A stretch of 64,000 nucleotides of DNA, taken from the NCBI GenBank assembly GCA_024529925.1, contig JAFEUB010000775.1, positions 1,653,501-1,717,500 on the forward strand, written 5' to 3'. The stretch is from Ophthalmolycus amberensis. Lineage: Eukaryota; Chordata; Actinopteri; Perciformes; Zoarcidae. Shown here one piece after another: positions 12,050-25,369 of the stretch; position 1 is the first letter of the stretch, and each line of letters opens with the position of its first letter. Made by a program: the position numbers and the translations under genes. A model generated the notes under the pieces. It had not been told where the DNA came from. It searched no databases and saw only the letters and a list, made by a program, of their open reading frames with translations.

Positions 12050-15000
12050 AGACAGAGCCAGACATGACAAACCTACAGCAGGTTACGCTTTTATAAACAA
12101 TTTGTAGGTATTGATGATAAAGTCATATCAAGGAAACTTATTGACAAACTAACATTAAGTGACGAAGAGCAACAAGCTTCTTGTGGTCATTTTGTGAAGT
12201 TCTGTGTTCAGAGACGGATCTATGGATTGTGGTGACTGACAGGGACTAAGCCTCACAGCCTTCTTTATGTAGTTTTACAGCTCCGACTTTTCTCGCAAGT
12301 GGCACAGTGAATGACTCAATTAACATAAATGGGGATAATGATGGATTTGCAGGGAGTATTTTTTTGTATTTAGTGCTACGCAAGTGCCAAGATAGTTAGT
12401 TTTACTTTATTAAGCACATTTCATAAGGAAAACCTAAATTAGCAATTCAGCAATGACTTTCAAAGCTTTTTAAACATTATGAATTATTCATTTTATACTT
12501 TACATGAGAAGACCTTACATCTTGCCCATCGCACTTATCTTCTGGGCTCGCTGTTAACTGTAAAAACACAGCTTTCCAACTTTGGAACACCTCTACTTAG
12601 GGGTCACCACTGCTGGAGTCATTAAAACTATTTGACCTCTTTCGATGAGGCAGCAGTAAAAGGAAATGTAATTCAGCTGAATCGTTACTGCTGGACTATC
12701 TCATCTCACAGCTCATGTGCGGTGGTAATTGAATCAAGCACAGCAAGAGCACCGTTAGCCGAGCTCTACCCGCCCCCAGTCTCATCAATCAGACTTAATA
12801 ACTGCCACTTAAACAAGCCTCTCCTTTGTTGAAGGTTTGATCGGTTATCGATTGGCCAGGCTAGTGCAGGAAATCCATAAAGGGACTGAAAGTGATATAG
12901 TGGTCACCACAAGCATGAAACTGACACATAAAATGCTAATGTTTTATTTTTTTCGTCTTATTTATTCGATATTATTTATTGATTCATGTTAGTTTCCTTT
13001 GACACGCAAAATGTTCTCTCATTAACAAACAAACTCAAGAAAATGATGATTCAATAAACTCAGTAACTCCACCACCAGCACAATACAAGTGGCTTAAAAT
13101 AGCCAATAACACTTCACAAACTGCTGTAAACTAACAACATACCACTGAAGGTTTGTGTAATATTAACAATAATATGTTTTCTGTTCCAAATATTAGCCAG
13201 GTGAACATGCAATCTGAATTCGACACTTTCAAATCCAGGATTATGTAAAAGTGAGGTCGAGGTTATAAAAGTTCAACAGTTAAGCAGCTTTCCCCGAATC
13301 ATTGTTTGAGATTGAGAAGTTCCCGTGTAGCGAGTCTTTATTCCCTTAATCCCTGATCGTTACCTTACCAGGCTTATGAATTCTCAGTATATATTGTTGA
13401 GGATAAGGACAGCGATAAATCCTCAAGAGCAATCAGTAACTGAACCACCTTGTACAGTATATTGAGGGCAGAAATTACAATGGATTGCCGAATGCACAGT
13501 GCACACAATTTGTATGGTAATAATTGTGTAAATCATGGCTGTGGAGAGAACGTTTTTATTGCAGGAAAACCCTGAACTCACCATTAGCATAACATGATGG
13601 ATAGATGGCCCCTTGGTGACAAACCTTAAGTTGGCTGCAAACCACCGAGTTGTCCGTGTTCAGACAGTCACAGTTCTATTGGTGTAACAAAGAGGGCGGA
13701 CGCAGCACTTTGTGGTTAAGCTACCCCACGCGGTATCTTGTATTATTAATTGCAGCGGAAAAACGTTATGGAGAAAGCAACGAATCTAGAGGAATGGGTT
13801 GGATGTTGATGTTTCAACAGGGGAGATTGATAGTTATGGAGAAGGCGCTGCAGGACTGCCATGGAGAAGTCCTGGCATGAGGTCAATGTATATCACGTTA
13901 CTGTAGATGATAGGTCTGTCATATGCCGGGCTCATTCTTTCCATTGTCCCAGGCTGTCATTCCACTGTAACACATGTAACACATGTCACGTTGTTTGCAT
14001 TAAACTACCTGTCTCCGGTTTCTCTTTTTATGCATTTATCTTACTCTCTGGATTATATTACTCTGTATGACAATGAGATTTTATTGCATTTAAAAAAAAT
14101 TATAATAATTTAGCAAGAAAACAACGTTGATAGCCTTGTTTTCCCCTTCGGCTAGAAAAGAAAAAAACTTGTAGAAGTGTTGTCTGACTACGTTAGAAGA
14201 CAAAAGTCTCTTGTGGAAGGCATTCACATAGTGTTGCACTTGTTTGTACGATACAAAATGACAAAAAAAAGAGAGAGAAAAGAATGACAGAGAGCTTCAT
14301 GAGAAAGAAGTTAAAACTCCATTTACATTCTCACCTCCACACACCTGGCCAGTGAGGCGGCGGGATGTGGGTGTGAATGTCTGTTTCGGAAACAAACAAA
14401 AATTGTCTCTGCAATTTGGCCGCCAGAAAGGTGTGGGTGGGGAAAAAAAAGGTTTTGATTGAATGCACTGGTCCCTCATATACTATACCCACTTTATTCC
14501 AACCGCTGAAATATAAACCGATGGCAATAACTACAGTATCTACACTGCTAGTTGTAGCACAAAGGTTTTACAAGGAGGCTTTAAAAAAAATGTCCAAAGG
14601 CCATAACCATTATCCAGGATAAGGCTGCCAGAAGGATGACTCTCACTTTTAACTTGACACCTTGGCAGAACCTTAAAGCACATTCAGCAACAGACTTTTA
14701 TGTCTACGGTGTTCAACGGAACGTTTCAGGAAGCTTCTTAATCACATATAGCTGTAAAATTGAATAACGCCTCTGCTGGCTGGACACAGTATGTCTCTTG
14801 GACTGGATATGTATAATCAATGAACGATGGCTTCGTTGGGAAGCTCTTAAAGGAGTAAATCTGCTTTGTGTTAGATTTTGTGAGGCGGTTTTATTGTCTT
14901 GAGAGGCTGGGAGTGAAAAGTCAAAGTTTGGGAATGAAGTTGCTGTATTGCTGAGGATAAAATAGCCATTAACACCAGGAGGAGATTCTTGTTGCTCTAA

Positions 15001-15502
15001 CCAAATTGGCCAAACTAGAGTAAGCTAATTTAAGTGGAATGCTCTGCAGAGGTAATGGGCGAGTCCGACACATAAAATAGCTCCACTGCAGACGAGAATG
15101 CTGACCTGTTTTGCAGAGTATATAAAAAGTATATCAATTGTTATAGCCTATACCATGCCAATAAGTTTTTATGCAGAGTCAAGTAAAATAACCGTATTGA
15201 GAACATCATATATCATCATATCATTTTTTGTCATTCAGTCAGTCTTTTCACTGCAAAACAAAAATATGAGGATGTGCTTTCACAGTCTCTGCCAGGTACC
15301 TCCAGTCATCTCTGTACAACCATTAAGTGCACCTTATTCGTCTGAAGCAATATCCCACGACCTCAAGAGACGCTGAACTTTTGACTGAAGCAACAGGGTG
15401 TGTGTGTGTGTGTGTAAAGCAAGAGCAGGAGAGGTCTCTGCATGAATAAGCAATGCTGGATGTGTGTATGCATGCATGTGATAAAGGGACAGACAGTATG
15501 GG
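6837..15502. other. Intergenic gene desert, one CA microsatellite
   Basis: About 8.7 kb without a convincing gene. The first bases continue the (ATTC)n tail interrupted by the LINE. The remainder is AT-rich with frequent homopolymer runs and short chance frames (the longest is 122 codons near 11.5-11.8 kb, overlapped by frames on the other strand). A (CA)n tract lies at 12,012-12,045. Conserved noncoding elements may be present but cannot be judged without alignment. Confidence 0.5.
12012..12045. repeat. (CA)n microsatellite
   Basis: Uninterrupted CA dinucleotides, about 17 units. Confidence 0.97.
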
Positions 15503-15567
15503 GCAGTCACAAAGTCAGCAGGCGAGGCGCAGCTCATCTCTAACGAGCCTGCTGACTTTGTGACTGC
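15503..15567. other. Perfect 21-bp hairpin, 23-nt loop
   Basis: Positions 15,503-15,523 and 15,547-15,567 are exact reverse complements, separated by 23 nt. A further 5-bp pairing (ACAGT near 15,493 with ACTGT near 15,577) could extend the foldback after an internal loop. It could be a small-RNA precursor, a remnant of a fold-back element or a DNA-level snap-back. I do not recognise a known microRNA in either arm. Confidence 0.85.
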
Positions 15568-15911
15568 AAAAGTGGACGACTGTTTCCAGCAGCCTTCAAA
15601 GACTATACAGGAAGTCACAGAAATATTTATATCCCGTTAGATCCACCTGTGGTTTTAAGACCACCTTCGGATTTACTTATATTTGTTTGTGATTGAGTGG
15701 AAATGTGTTTATCTGGCATTGTAATCTAGATTTATTTCGATGTCTGCCTTGTGAAGCTCTTCATAATGGATAAGTGTTATATGAACGTTATTACTACCAA
15801 CCACACAAGATTAGTTTCTTAACAGATTAAAACTTAATTGCATATCATGGAGACGAAATAGCCTACAAGCTAGCGTCAATTCCGCAGAAAATTGGGATTT
15901 TCCACAAAACG

Positions 15912-16163
15912 TGGTGTTTGCGGTCAAAACTAACAGCCAATCAGCTCTTAGATCAGGGAGAGCCAGATGGTATCGTGCCCATGGGTCTTGCTGTTGGTGG
16001 AGAGCAGCTGCGGCTCCTTGCTCTAAAAACTGCAGCTGCCTCGTGCGAATGACGTGTGCATGACATCAGAGGAAGTCGGGATCAAGTCAAATGTACAAAT
16101 CTAACCGGCATGCATTGTGCGGCGATCGCCAGTCACCGATTCTGCACAGGCCTGGCTCATCTC
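15912..16163. repeat. Dispersed repeat copy A, rearranged relative to copy B
   Basis: Shares sequence with 42,867-43,105. Outer parts match in the same direction (left about 15,912-15,950; right 16,097-16,163, including 'catgcattgtgcggcgat'), while the middle (about 15,952-16,088, including 'ttggtggagagc' and 'gggatcaagtc') matches copy B only as reverse complement. No coding potential was found. Class unknown; it could be a MITE or a SINE-like element. Confidence 0.7.
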
Positions 16164-19100
16164 CAACAAATTTCTTTTCACGCTATGTTTTAAACACAGT
16201 GTGCAAAAAAAAATATCAGTACACGAAAAAGCCAATAATTCCTCTTTTTTCATTAATTTCCTCTTCCTTTTATACATCAACCCAGTTTCTCTTCTCAGTC
16301 CACCTAGGTTCTAAATGTATTTTTTCCTTCAATCCCTTGTATTCTTCTGACTTTTAATTGCCTTCCTCTCCACTTCCTCCAGCACACCCCTCCTGTTTCC
16401 ATTTCCTCTCTCTCTCTCTCTCTGTGTGTTTGTCTGCAGTGGTCAGCTGCAGTGTGATTCATATCTCCTCGATGACTGTGGCCACTCCTCGACCATGTCT
16501 GCATATTAAATCAGTCTTACAAGCTCACATACATGCACAGAAACATAACAGAATCAAAACAGAAAGGAGCAAGACAGGTGACAGACACACAAACATGGTC
16601 TTAGTCATTAGCATATGTCCTTGTGGGCTTTCTTGCCCTTTATCAGAGTAATGTCTTCCTCTGATTAACATTCCAAACTCGCTCCTTATGTTTCGTTTTT
16701 TCGTGCCTTTGTGGAAAATGGGCCACCTGAACTCGTCAAGAATCACTTCTCTCTTTATTGAGATAGATATGGGGACGGCACAGGACAGCGTGTCCTGACC
16801 CGATTCTTGGCCGGCACATCTTTGTCATCTGTCATCGAGCCGGATTCCCATTTCTAACTTACAACTCTTAAGAGTTTAGCCTTGTTTGTTGATATAATCA
16901 CATCAGTCCCACATGTATTGTTTCACATTACTAATTTCTATTACTTGTTGTAAAGACCCCACTTAGTCACTCACCATGGACAATGATATTGACTCATTCG
17001 CCCAGACATCTATCCGTCCACAGAGTCAGCATCCACGAACACAAAGGGAATCCTCGGCTGCTTTGTAATGATTGCCATTCTTTGTGCGTATTGCTCGCCA
17101 TTGTGCTGCCAATATCAGCAGAGCTGGCACTTGAGCAAGAAAGGAAATCTCATGACAGTGTTGATGTATTGGTTCACTTGACTGATCAGAGCTACAAATC
17201 AACAATGCTTGGGCAGCTCCATTGTATCCTGGGGTTTAAATGTCTATACTGCAAAGACAAAGCCACAGTAAGTGGGTTAACATTAGCTAGGAGGGAAAAC
17301 CAATGTCTAGTTTATGCCTAAACTATCACATGCATAAAAATTTAACTATATAATGTATGAAAAGACACTCAGGCCAAACAACTGGTCTGCTTTTTTCTGT
17401 ATTAGAGGACTCCCTTCCATCTTGTGTGCACATAGTGAATATCTATATTTTATGACATATGTCTTGGCTATATTTAGCCCATCCGTGAAATCATGTTCAT
17501 ATTGGAGGATTTTGCACTTGGCAGCAAACATCCAATACCAACAGTGAGTGGCAATGCAATGAAGTTGTTTGCCTTATGTTTGGTAAGGGCCAAAAATAAG
17601 GAGGTAGATGTTGGGGTGTTTTTGTGTGTGTAAAAGGTACAATTTTAATGCTGGGTTCCAGAGTTTGCATCCTGTTACAGACTTGCAATTGCCAATCACC
17701 ATTCAATGAACTGTAACAACAATCTTTCTCCAATCTTAATTGAATAATAATTTACTTGCCCAAACCGAACATTACCATCATAGTATTCTGCCATGTGCAT
17801 ACATAAAAAATGACTTTAAAAAAAATCCATGGTTTTGCAAAATCATCCAATATTAATTTTCTTGTCTGGCGATATCGTTATTCTTCCCTTCCACTGTGTT
17901 GCAGTCTGTGATCCTAATTTTGTTGTGCTTGCTAGTGGCTGTTTATCTATACTGAGAAAAATGGAGAAATAGAGTTTGAGCAGTAACCATCTGGAGAGCA
18001 TCATTGGTTTTCCAAAATAAATTAGGAGACGCAGTGAATTCCTGCAGAGTGAAAGAGGCACAGCCGAACTTGGACATCATCATTCACCTGATGCACACCA
18101 GGAGCCCATCTTGTGAATGTCAGTGTAGTCTTGCTATCTCTGGCTTCACACAATAAAACAAAAGATGGCAATCAGAGCCAACTGGCCTCACAAAGGCTTT
18201 CTCAACCTAATTAGTCAAGCTAATTTAAATTATTTTTCAGCAATGTGGCTGATAAAATTGAGTCTGATTCTGACCTGCAAGTAAAATAAGCCTATCATTA
18301 CTCCATCATCAAGTTGCATTTGATACTGATTTGTGTTCATTAAGACAGCTATAACTTTAGCCATCCACAGGTAATGAGGTAATACAGTTCACAGAGTCTC
18401 ATACAGTGGATGCATGGCTTTTGGGAAGCTTGCAGGGGTAGGCCATTGTCTCTGCAGAGAATATACATCTCTGAAATAATAAATCACAACGCAAAGGAAA
18501 CTTGCTCCGACAGCAATGGTAAGAGCACTCTTGTCTGTGCATCTCAGTTCTTTTTTGTGTGGTCACAGTTCAGTTTACTCAAGGCTTTTAGTGACCGTTT
18601 ACGTGGAATATTCTCTGGAGGCTAAGGCATAAAAGGTGTAAAAAGAGCATGAATTAAATATAGACATGAATAAAAATCTTCAAAAGAAACATTTTGCAAT
18701 GATTATTGATGGATACACTATCTGAATACTATAACAGCAAACAGACTGGTGACTTGTTAGAGCCACATGCTCTGCTCAGAGCTGCTAGACCCGAGTAAAG
18801 GTCAAGTTTGTGTTACAAAGAGCAAAGGACCCTTCAAGCATCTTCCATTATTCACACGCGAGTCATGTTCATCACCTTGTGAAGCAGTGTGCACAAAGTG
18901 CCCATATACACATATGCAAGCAAAAGGACCTAGGACCACTCTCTGCGATGCGTTTCGTCTTTCACACAAGGTCCACAGGTCTGAGATAGGATATCACATA
19001 TCATGGTATAATAATGGCAGGAAGCAGTGCGCAACCGAAAACACAATGGCTTATTTGATACAGCTTAATGTGTTGGCAAACCAAGCCTTGAGAAGAGAGT

Positions 19101-22100
19101 GTGTGTGTGTAGAGATAGAGAGGATTTGTTTGCCAAAAGTGACGAGTGGCTCATTAGCTGTTTGATAACCGAGGCACATTCTTTAAAACCACGTGTGCCG
19201 TTCCGGACCCACAACTTAGAGACAAAACAATCTAATCCCACTGCGCCTCAACTTCAAGTACTCACTGCTATCCCTTTCCTGGCTCCTGGGACCTTCTAGA
19301 GTTAGAAAACTATTCCATTCAATCAATACATGTTCTGCATAATACATTATTACTTTTCAACATAAAGTCAACTTGTAATTTAGGTGATCGGGGCTATCCC
19401 ACCTGCTGTGGCTTATGACACCCCTTACTAACCCTCAGATCCTGCTGGAGGTGGTCTATAACCAGAAACTGATGGCTGTGCCAAGACAAAGCAGGTGGCA
19501 AGCTTTTCTTACACACCTGAAAGCGTGTGCAAAATAATCACGGCCTCCTTTGTTCTGCACAATACACACCATGGTGTACCAACCCAAACCACCTGCCACA
19601 ACCAGAAGACATGGAGGTTCATTTCATGGGACCCGACCACAGACGTGGCGTTTGAACCCAAAACGGCTCATTTCACATTTTTAACTGGCATTAAAATGTG
19701 AAAAAGTGGATGACATGTTGAAGAGTCATATATTAGTCATATAATAGGACTGAACCGAGATGATCTCTGCTCTAGTGGATAGTCTTGATGGTTCCGGTCT
19801 GCTCAGAGGTTGATGCGGCACTGGAGCCAGACGCATCTGAAATTATTTATACATCTTTTTATTTATTCATATACTAATGATTTAAAATGGGCATATGATC
19901 ACAGGCTATAGATTTTTGAAATATCTTTTATGTGTAATCAAATGGAGCTATCGGCTAAATTAAATCCACTTTGAAGATTGGATTGGTGCTTACATTTGTC
20001 CTCAGTTGTTGCTAGTTGACCCTTGGGTTTGTTGTCGACAGCATATTTAATGGCTGTGGTACTGTCCAGAGAAATATCAGACTGCATCCCTGACTTTCCA
20101 ATGCCCTCATCCTTGTCTGTTGTTCTGACACTTTCTTCTGTTTGAGTTTAATGTTAGCTGTCAAATGTCAGTGGCTTGTTGGTGTGTGGTTTGCACAGGC
20201 CACTGAAGTCCGCTGCCCTTATATGGGTTTATAGGGGCGGTTCCCTATGCTAACTGCAGATATCCTAGCACACACATCCAATTTAGGATCAAATGCAACG
20301 CATCAACATACTCAGGTGGGGAAGAAAAGACTTGGCGGTCGGGGATTTTTCATAAATCCCATTTGATTTTCTTATTTTACTCTTGATGCAAGAAAAAGAA
20401 ATCTAGAAAGAAATTAATTAAGAAAGCATTCATGCATGAGGCCCAATGTTTACCAGTGGAGAATCAAGCCCACCTGGATCATTGTGGATTTAAATTGTGC
20501 TTCCATCTTTATTGGCTGTTAAGCTCGCCAGGCAAATACTGATAGGGTAGAAGGAACAAACAGGGTTGATGGGAAATTGGGTCTCCAACTGGCATGAGCT
20601 TTGCCGGTATTAACCCTAATCCTTACCCTTTCAAACAAAACTAAAGAAAAGAAAACGAAAGCTCTCATATTCTGCAGACAGGAACAGCCAATTGTGAACC
20701 ATAAGCCAATAAACACACCTTTCGCCATCTTAAGCACAATTTTAGAAAGTTGTTAGTTTAGAGTTGGCCCCCTTTTCTTTAATGAGACTTCCTTCAACTG
20801 GTTACTCTATTTATATAGTGTAAAAAAAAGAATACCTCTTGATGTAAAATAGAAGTGAAGCCTGCATGTCAAAGAGCAAAAACTTCAGTAGCAGTGCCAA
20901 TCAACATGAGCCTTGTTGTATTTTCTCTGTGCCGAGTTCTGCGCTTGAAGGCTTCGATAAAGAAAGCTGACATAATAGATGCTCTGCCAGATTCACCTGC
21001 AAGAAAAAACACTGCCCTTCCACAGCAATTAAGCTTGGTCTTTGTTGTGTCTCTGCCAAGACTTTTTAAATGTGAACATTTGTCACAACACCACAGCAAA
21101 GAAAACGGGTGCAGCAAACCCAGTAAATCAACAGCATGCAAGAAACAAATTAATTCCGCAGAATGCTTTAATTACCATTCACTTATTTCAGCACAGTGGT
21201 GTTTTTATGCATTAAACCAAGCTGTAGTAACACGCTTATTTTGTTATGTTTTCAAACTATCCCTGTTAAACAACAGGGCTGTTCTTATGAATCCATATGG
21301 TACCTACAAACAACAACAAAAAAAAAGTTTCTCAACAACAAAGAAAAGAGTGGTGCCTCTTTGTGATTTATAAAATTTTACGGTTTAAATTTCTTTATTG
21401 ATGAATTAGCCAATTAGTTACAACTGCCAGAATATGAAAATACAATTACCCCATGAGTACACTGGACTGGCCATCTGGAACAGCAGGAGTTTTCCCTGTT
21501 GGCCAGTTGACCCGCTGGGCCAGCAGTTTGTCAAGCAACATCAATACAAGATTTTGTTATAAGCCACAGTTGATTATAATTACTTGTCCTGATGACATCG
21601 GCCAGGTGGCCAATTCCTGGTTTGTTATAAGAGGTTAAATGCACGATTTCATCTTTTTCCACTCGTCAATTTTATTTTTTATAAATTTCTGCCTTTCCTA
21701 CTTAACCCAACAGGTATGTTTCCTTTACAGTGGGTGCCCGCTGTAAATAACTGAATTATATTGAGGAAACATCTACGCTTTCCGACACTGATCAAATACG
21801 GTGACACATCATGCAAGGTAAGCAAGCAAAGTCGTGATAAGAAAGAAAGTGGGATTTGTCTTAATAAAAAAAAGCAATTTTCTGTGGATTTACTGATGAA
21901 AACTATGATAGGAATATGTTGAAAAATTCAAGACAGGCGGATGAGCTTGGCGACCTTGCCTAAAGGTGTCGACATCAACAACAAGCAGAGTGGAACAGAA
22001 GGAAAAGCTGCCTCCATGTGATGTAAGAGGAGATAAGAGCGTTGTAATTTATAGTTTTAATTGTTTCCAATTTTTACCATTGTGCCCCAGACCAAAAAAC

Positions 22101-23271
22101 ATAACGTATCTTCACAATGATACAAATATTGCTTGTCTCATTCTCTTTAAACTTTTAAAAGCAGCCGTTTAATGGTTTAATGAGCCAAGAGTTCAGGACC
22201 CTTCTGGAAGAAACATGGCTGGGAGGCAAAAAAGAAGAAGAAAAAACAGAATCACTGAATATCACACAATATGCAGTGTTTCAAATATGGTTTTGAGAGG
22301 AAATACTTACATTTAAGGGTAGACTTGTGTCAGCGAGGTTAAAGTTATTTGAGAAAACCATTAATGCAACATCTAAAACTTTAGGTATTAAGAGGCCTAA
22401 TAATCTTACTGACCAGTCAATTTATTTTGATTGAGTACAAAAGGTAAATCTCTATCAGATCCCTAAGTTTGGGGACAATTTCAATTTATAACAAAATTAT
22501 ACCTGCTGTGAAAGCTGTGTTGTGTAAAATCATAGGAATTGCTTCAAACAAACTGGAGAATAATGGCATCATCAATGAATCTGCTATTTTTACTTCTTTC
22601 CAAATACGAATGAACTTAAAATTAAACTTAAGTGAACGTTTTGGGATACATACCATTCCAATGAAATTCTAACACTCATGTTGAGTCTATAAACATATGG
22701 TTACATGTACAAGTATTTTTTTACAGAAACATGCACTGGAGATTAAAACCAATGTCTGTTTTTGTAGTAAATAAACCGAGTGTAGCCGACTATTTTTGAG
22801 TGACTATACTTAATCTCAGGGAAAGGAAAAAAAATAAAGAAAATAAATCAACTAACTAACTGTATAGGGTATTTTCAAGGAGACAGGCTCCGGTCAATAG
22901 AGCAATTAATTTTCAGGGGGAAAGGCTTGTTAAGATGAATTTATTTAGAATGAATAAATGCCATGAGTTATTTAATTCCACCCAACATCTTTGTGTTGTG
23001 TAAAGTAGGGCACACCGGCTATGCCTCTGGAGGTTTGGACATAAATCATTACATTACAAATTAAAGGAAGCGAAGAGGAGACAGGTGCTCGGTGTAGCAC
23101 AGAACATAGCAAACACAGCACTGGTCAGGAGCAGACAAATGGCAGCAGCAGCTGCACAGAGTCACATGCAGATACACTCTGCACGGAGATACATAGAATC
23201 AACACATATACCAGATCACATCATAATCCGTCTAAACATATCCAAACCCGACCTCAGCTGTTAATGGAGAG
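16164..23271. other. Intergenic, no gene seen
   Basis: About 7.1 kb of AT-rich DNA with a short CT run (16,407-16,424). The longest open frame (172 codons, 20,855-21,373, plus strand) has no recognisable domain and is overlapped by a 90-codon antisense frame. No splice-linked protein exons or RNA genes were recognised. Confidence 0.45.
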
Positions 23272-23330
23272 CAGTGGTGGAACCAAGTATACGCATTTAC
23301 TCTAAATTTGAGGTACTTGTACTTTACTTG
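23272..23330 (+). mobile_element. Left part of a teleost MITE-like element (hAT-type suspected)
   Basis: Begins with 'gcagtggtggaa' and contains 'tttgaggtacttgtacttta', wording I recognise from a very common teleost non-autonomous DNA element. The element is split: its continuation ('gcatttccattctatgcaac', 'tttatacttctactgtact') resumes at about 23,943 after an inserted 0.6-kb element. Confidence 0.65.
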
Positions 23331-23942
23331 GCACAGCCTGTGAATGCAGCACAGGGGAAGGACCCAAATGCAGACAAAAGGAGGCAAAAAAGCTCAGCTC
23401 AGGTATCTAATGAGGAGATTGTAAAAAGGTATATTTGTTAGGTTGGTGTGTAGTTGATTGGGTAGTCTGCAAGACTGCAGCTAAGCCCTTCTCAACACTT
23501 ATTGGGTCACAAGGCAGGCAAGGGTCAAAACCAGGAAGGAAGTCCCAACAGGCAAACAAATCCAAAGGGGCTGGCGAGAAATTGAAATTTCAAAAGATGT
23601 GGCAGAAGTTCAGAACCAGCAGGTTAAAAGTTTCAGATTCCAGGTTTTCAAGTAACTGATGCTAGAATGTAACGGCATGAGGCACATGGCCACTTTGACA
23701 AACTGAACACTGACTGGGGAAAAGAGGCTGGCAGGGCTGATGGGGAGATTGGTGGGGAAGCTCAGGTGAGGGGAATGAGGTGATTGCAGGGCAGATGGGA
23801 GTGGCAAGATCTGGTACGACAGGAGAACAGTCTGAGGGCATCTGGTGGACAGGTAAAGTATAACACCAAAGGGGCCTGCAAGAAATGTGGCTTCAGAGAG
23901 GGACCGAGAAGCAGAATGAGGCAGGAAGCTGGACATTGTGAT
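23331..23942. mobile_element. Inserted 0.6-kb non-autonomous repeat, hAT-like
   Basis: The segment separates two halves of another element. It carries blocks typical of a known fish repeat ('ggaaggacccaaatgcagac', 'caagggtcaaaaccaggaag', 'caggcaaacaaatccaaa', 'agatgggagtggcaa', 'catctggtggacaggta'). Flanking octamers TTTACTTG (23,323-23,330) and ATTACTAG (23,943-23,950) match at 6 of 8 bases, which would fit an aged 8-bp hAT-type target-site duplication. The ends have no strong inverted repeats that I can see. Open frames here are chance. Confidence 0.6.
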
Positions 23943-24034
23943 ATTACTAGCATTTCCATTCTATGCAACTTTATACTTCTACTGTACTGAGATGCACATA
24001 TTGTGCTTTTAACTCCACCAAATACTTCTTCCAC
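23943..24034 (+). mobile_element. Right part of the interrupted MITE-like element
   Basis: Continues the element that starts at 23,272, with 'gcatttccattctatgcaac' and 'tttatacttctactgtact' and an end near 'aatacttcttccac'. The end is approximate. Confidence 0.6.
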
Positions 24035-25329
24035 ACCTGATGAAAAGCAGTAGAGGTGTTTGACTAGCTCTGAGAGTGGAGAAGTGACCTTGGCCACCAT
24101 GACAAGCTAGAATTATGCCAGCAGGAGGAAACTCACTATTTTGTTCTTCAAGTGCACGTTGGCAACAGTTTGTGCTAACGATTGCAAAATTGATCGATAG
24201 CAGAGAAAAAAATGCATTGAAATTGACATCAGCAGAATGAATGTGCAGAGTCAGTAAAACAGGTGGTGGCCAGGCCCATGAGAGCAATGCACGCTCTCTG
24301 CGTTCCACAAGTATCGAGTTGAATATTGAGAAGATTTCTTACGCAAGACTTGAAGCGATCACAAATTTATGTTGCTTCGTAAACAGGCAAAAGGAAGTTA
24401 CAAGTCTCATAGATCTTAAGCATCATCGGGAGCAGCAGTTCAAGGTGTTCGCAGAGGATAAGCATCTCACCACCAGAGAACTCTTTGAAGTAAATATGGC
24501 AACATTAAAGGACGCTGGAGAGAATTTGAGATCAGTTCTGTGGACCATTGCTCCACCACCATAAATGACATAAAGATTTACATTGATTATTTATTAGGTC
24601 TTTAGCAGCCAAAACCCACATATCTAAGTCCCATATCAAACTGTATTAAACCCAAATGGCCCATTGATTGTCCATGACCTGTTAACCTCCATTGTTTAAT
24701 TTGCTCAGCATGCTGCAGCAAGTGTTCAGTCACAGCAGTCCGGAAAATAGTAATGAGCAAGGGCAGGGGATTCGATGAAAGAGAGAGTTTAAGGGGAAAA
24801 GGGCATTTAGGAATGACTACGGTAAATTGAGTCATTCCTAACTGACGTATCAGCCTGCAACTTCAGCTCCCATTAATAAAATAACTTGACTGTATTTGTT
24901 TGAGGGAGTTCATTTTGAAATTGTAGGCCCTTTCTGGGAGGAATATTTAGTAACAGCAATAGTAGTGTAAAGAGCAACAAAGGTCCATGTTTAATGAGTG
25001 GGTTGTGGTGGATGAAAGGTGCAAACTCAGGAAGTGACACCTGGGTCCCTGTCTCTGCCATGCTATAAGTACCCGGGTGTAAACTGCCACATTGGCTTCT
25101 TCCGCTTGCTGGGCTCTGTAAACAATGCTGGGCTAGAGTGTCCATCAGGAAAATAATTCCCCAATTCTCCAAAGAATTATTGTCTCAGACTCTAGTCATT
25201 TCATCCATCTCTATCACATTCATCAGCACATGTGGACCGCTTTGGAAAGGATGCTTCCTGCTGTTCAGCTGGGAATGAGCAAAGGAGCCGAATGAGTGCT
25301 GTTGTAGTTAGATAAGCTCATTACACGCA

Positions 25330-25369
<40 letters not shown>

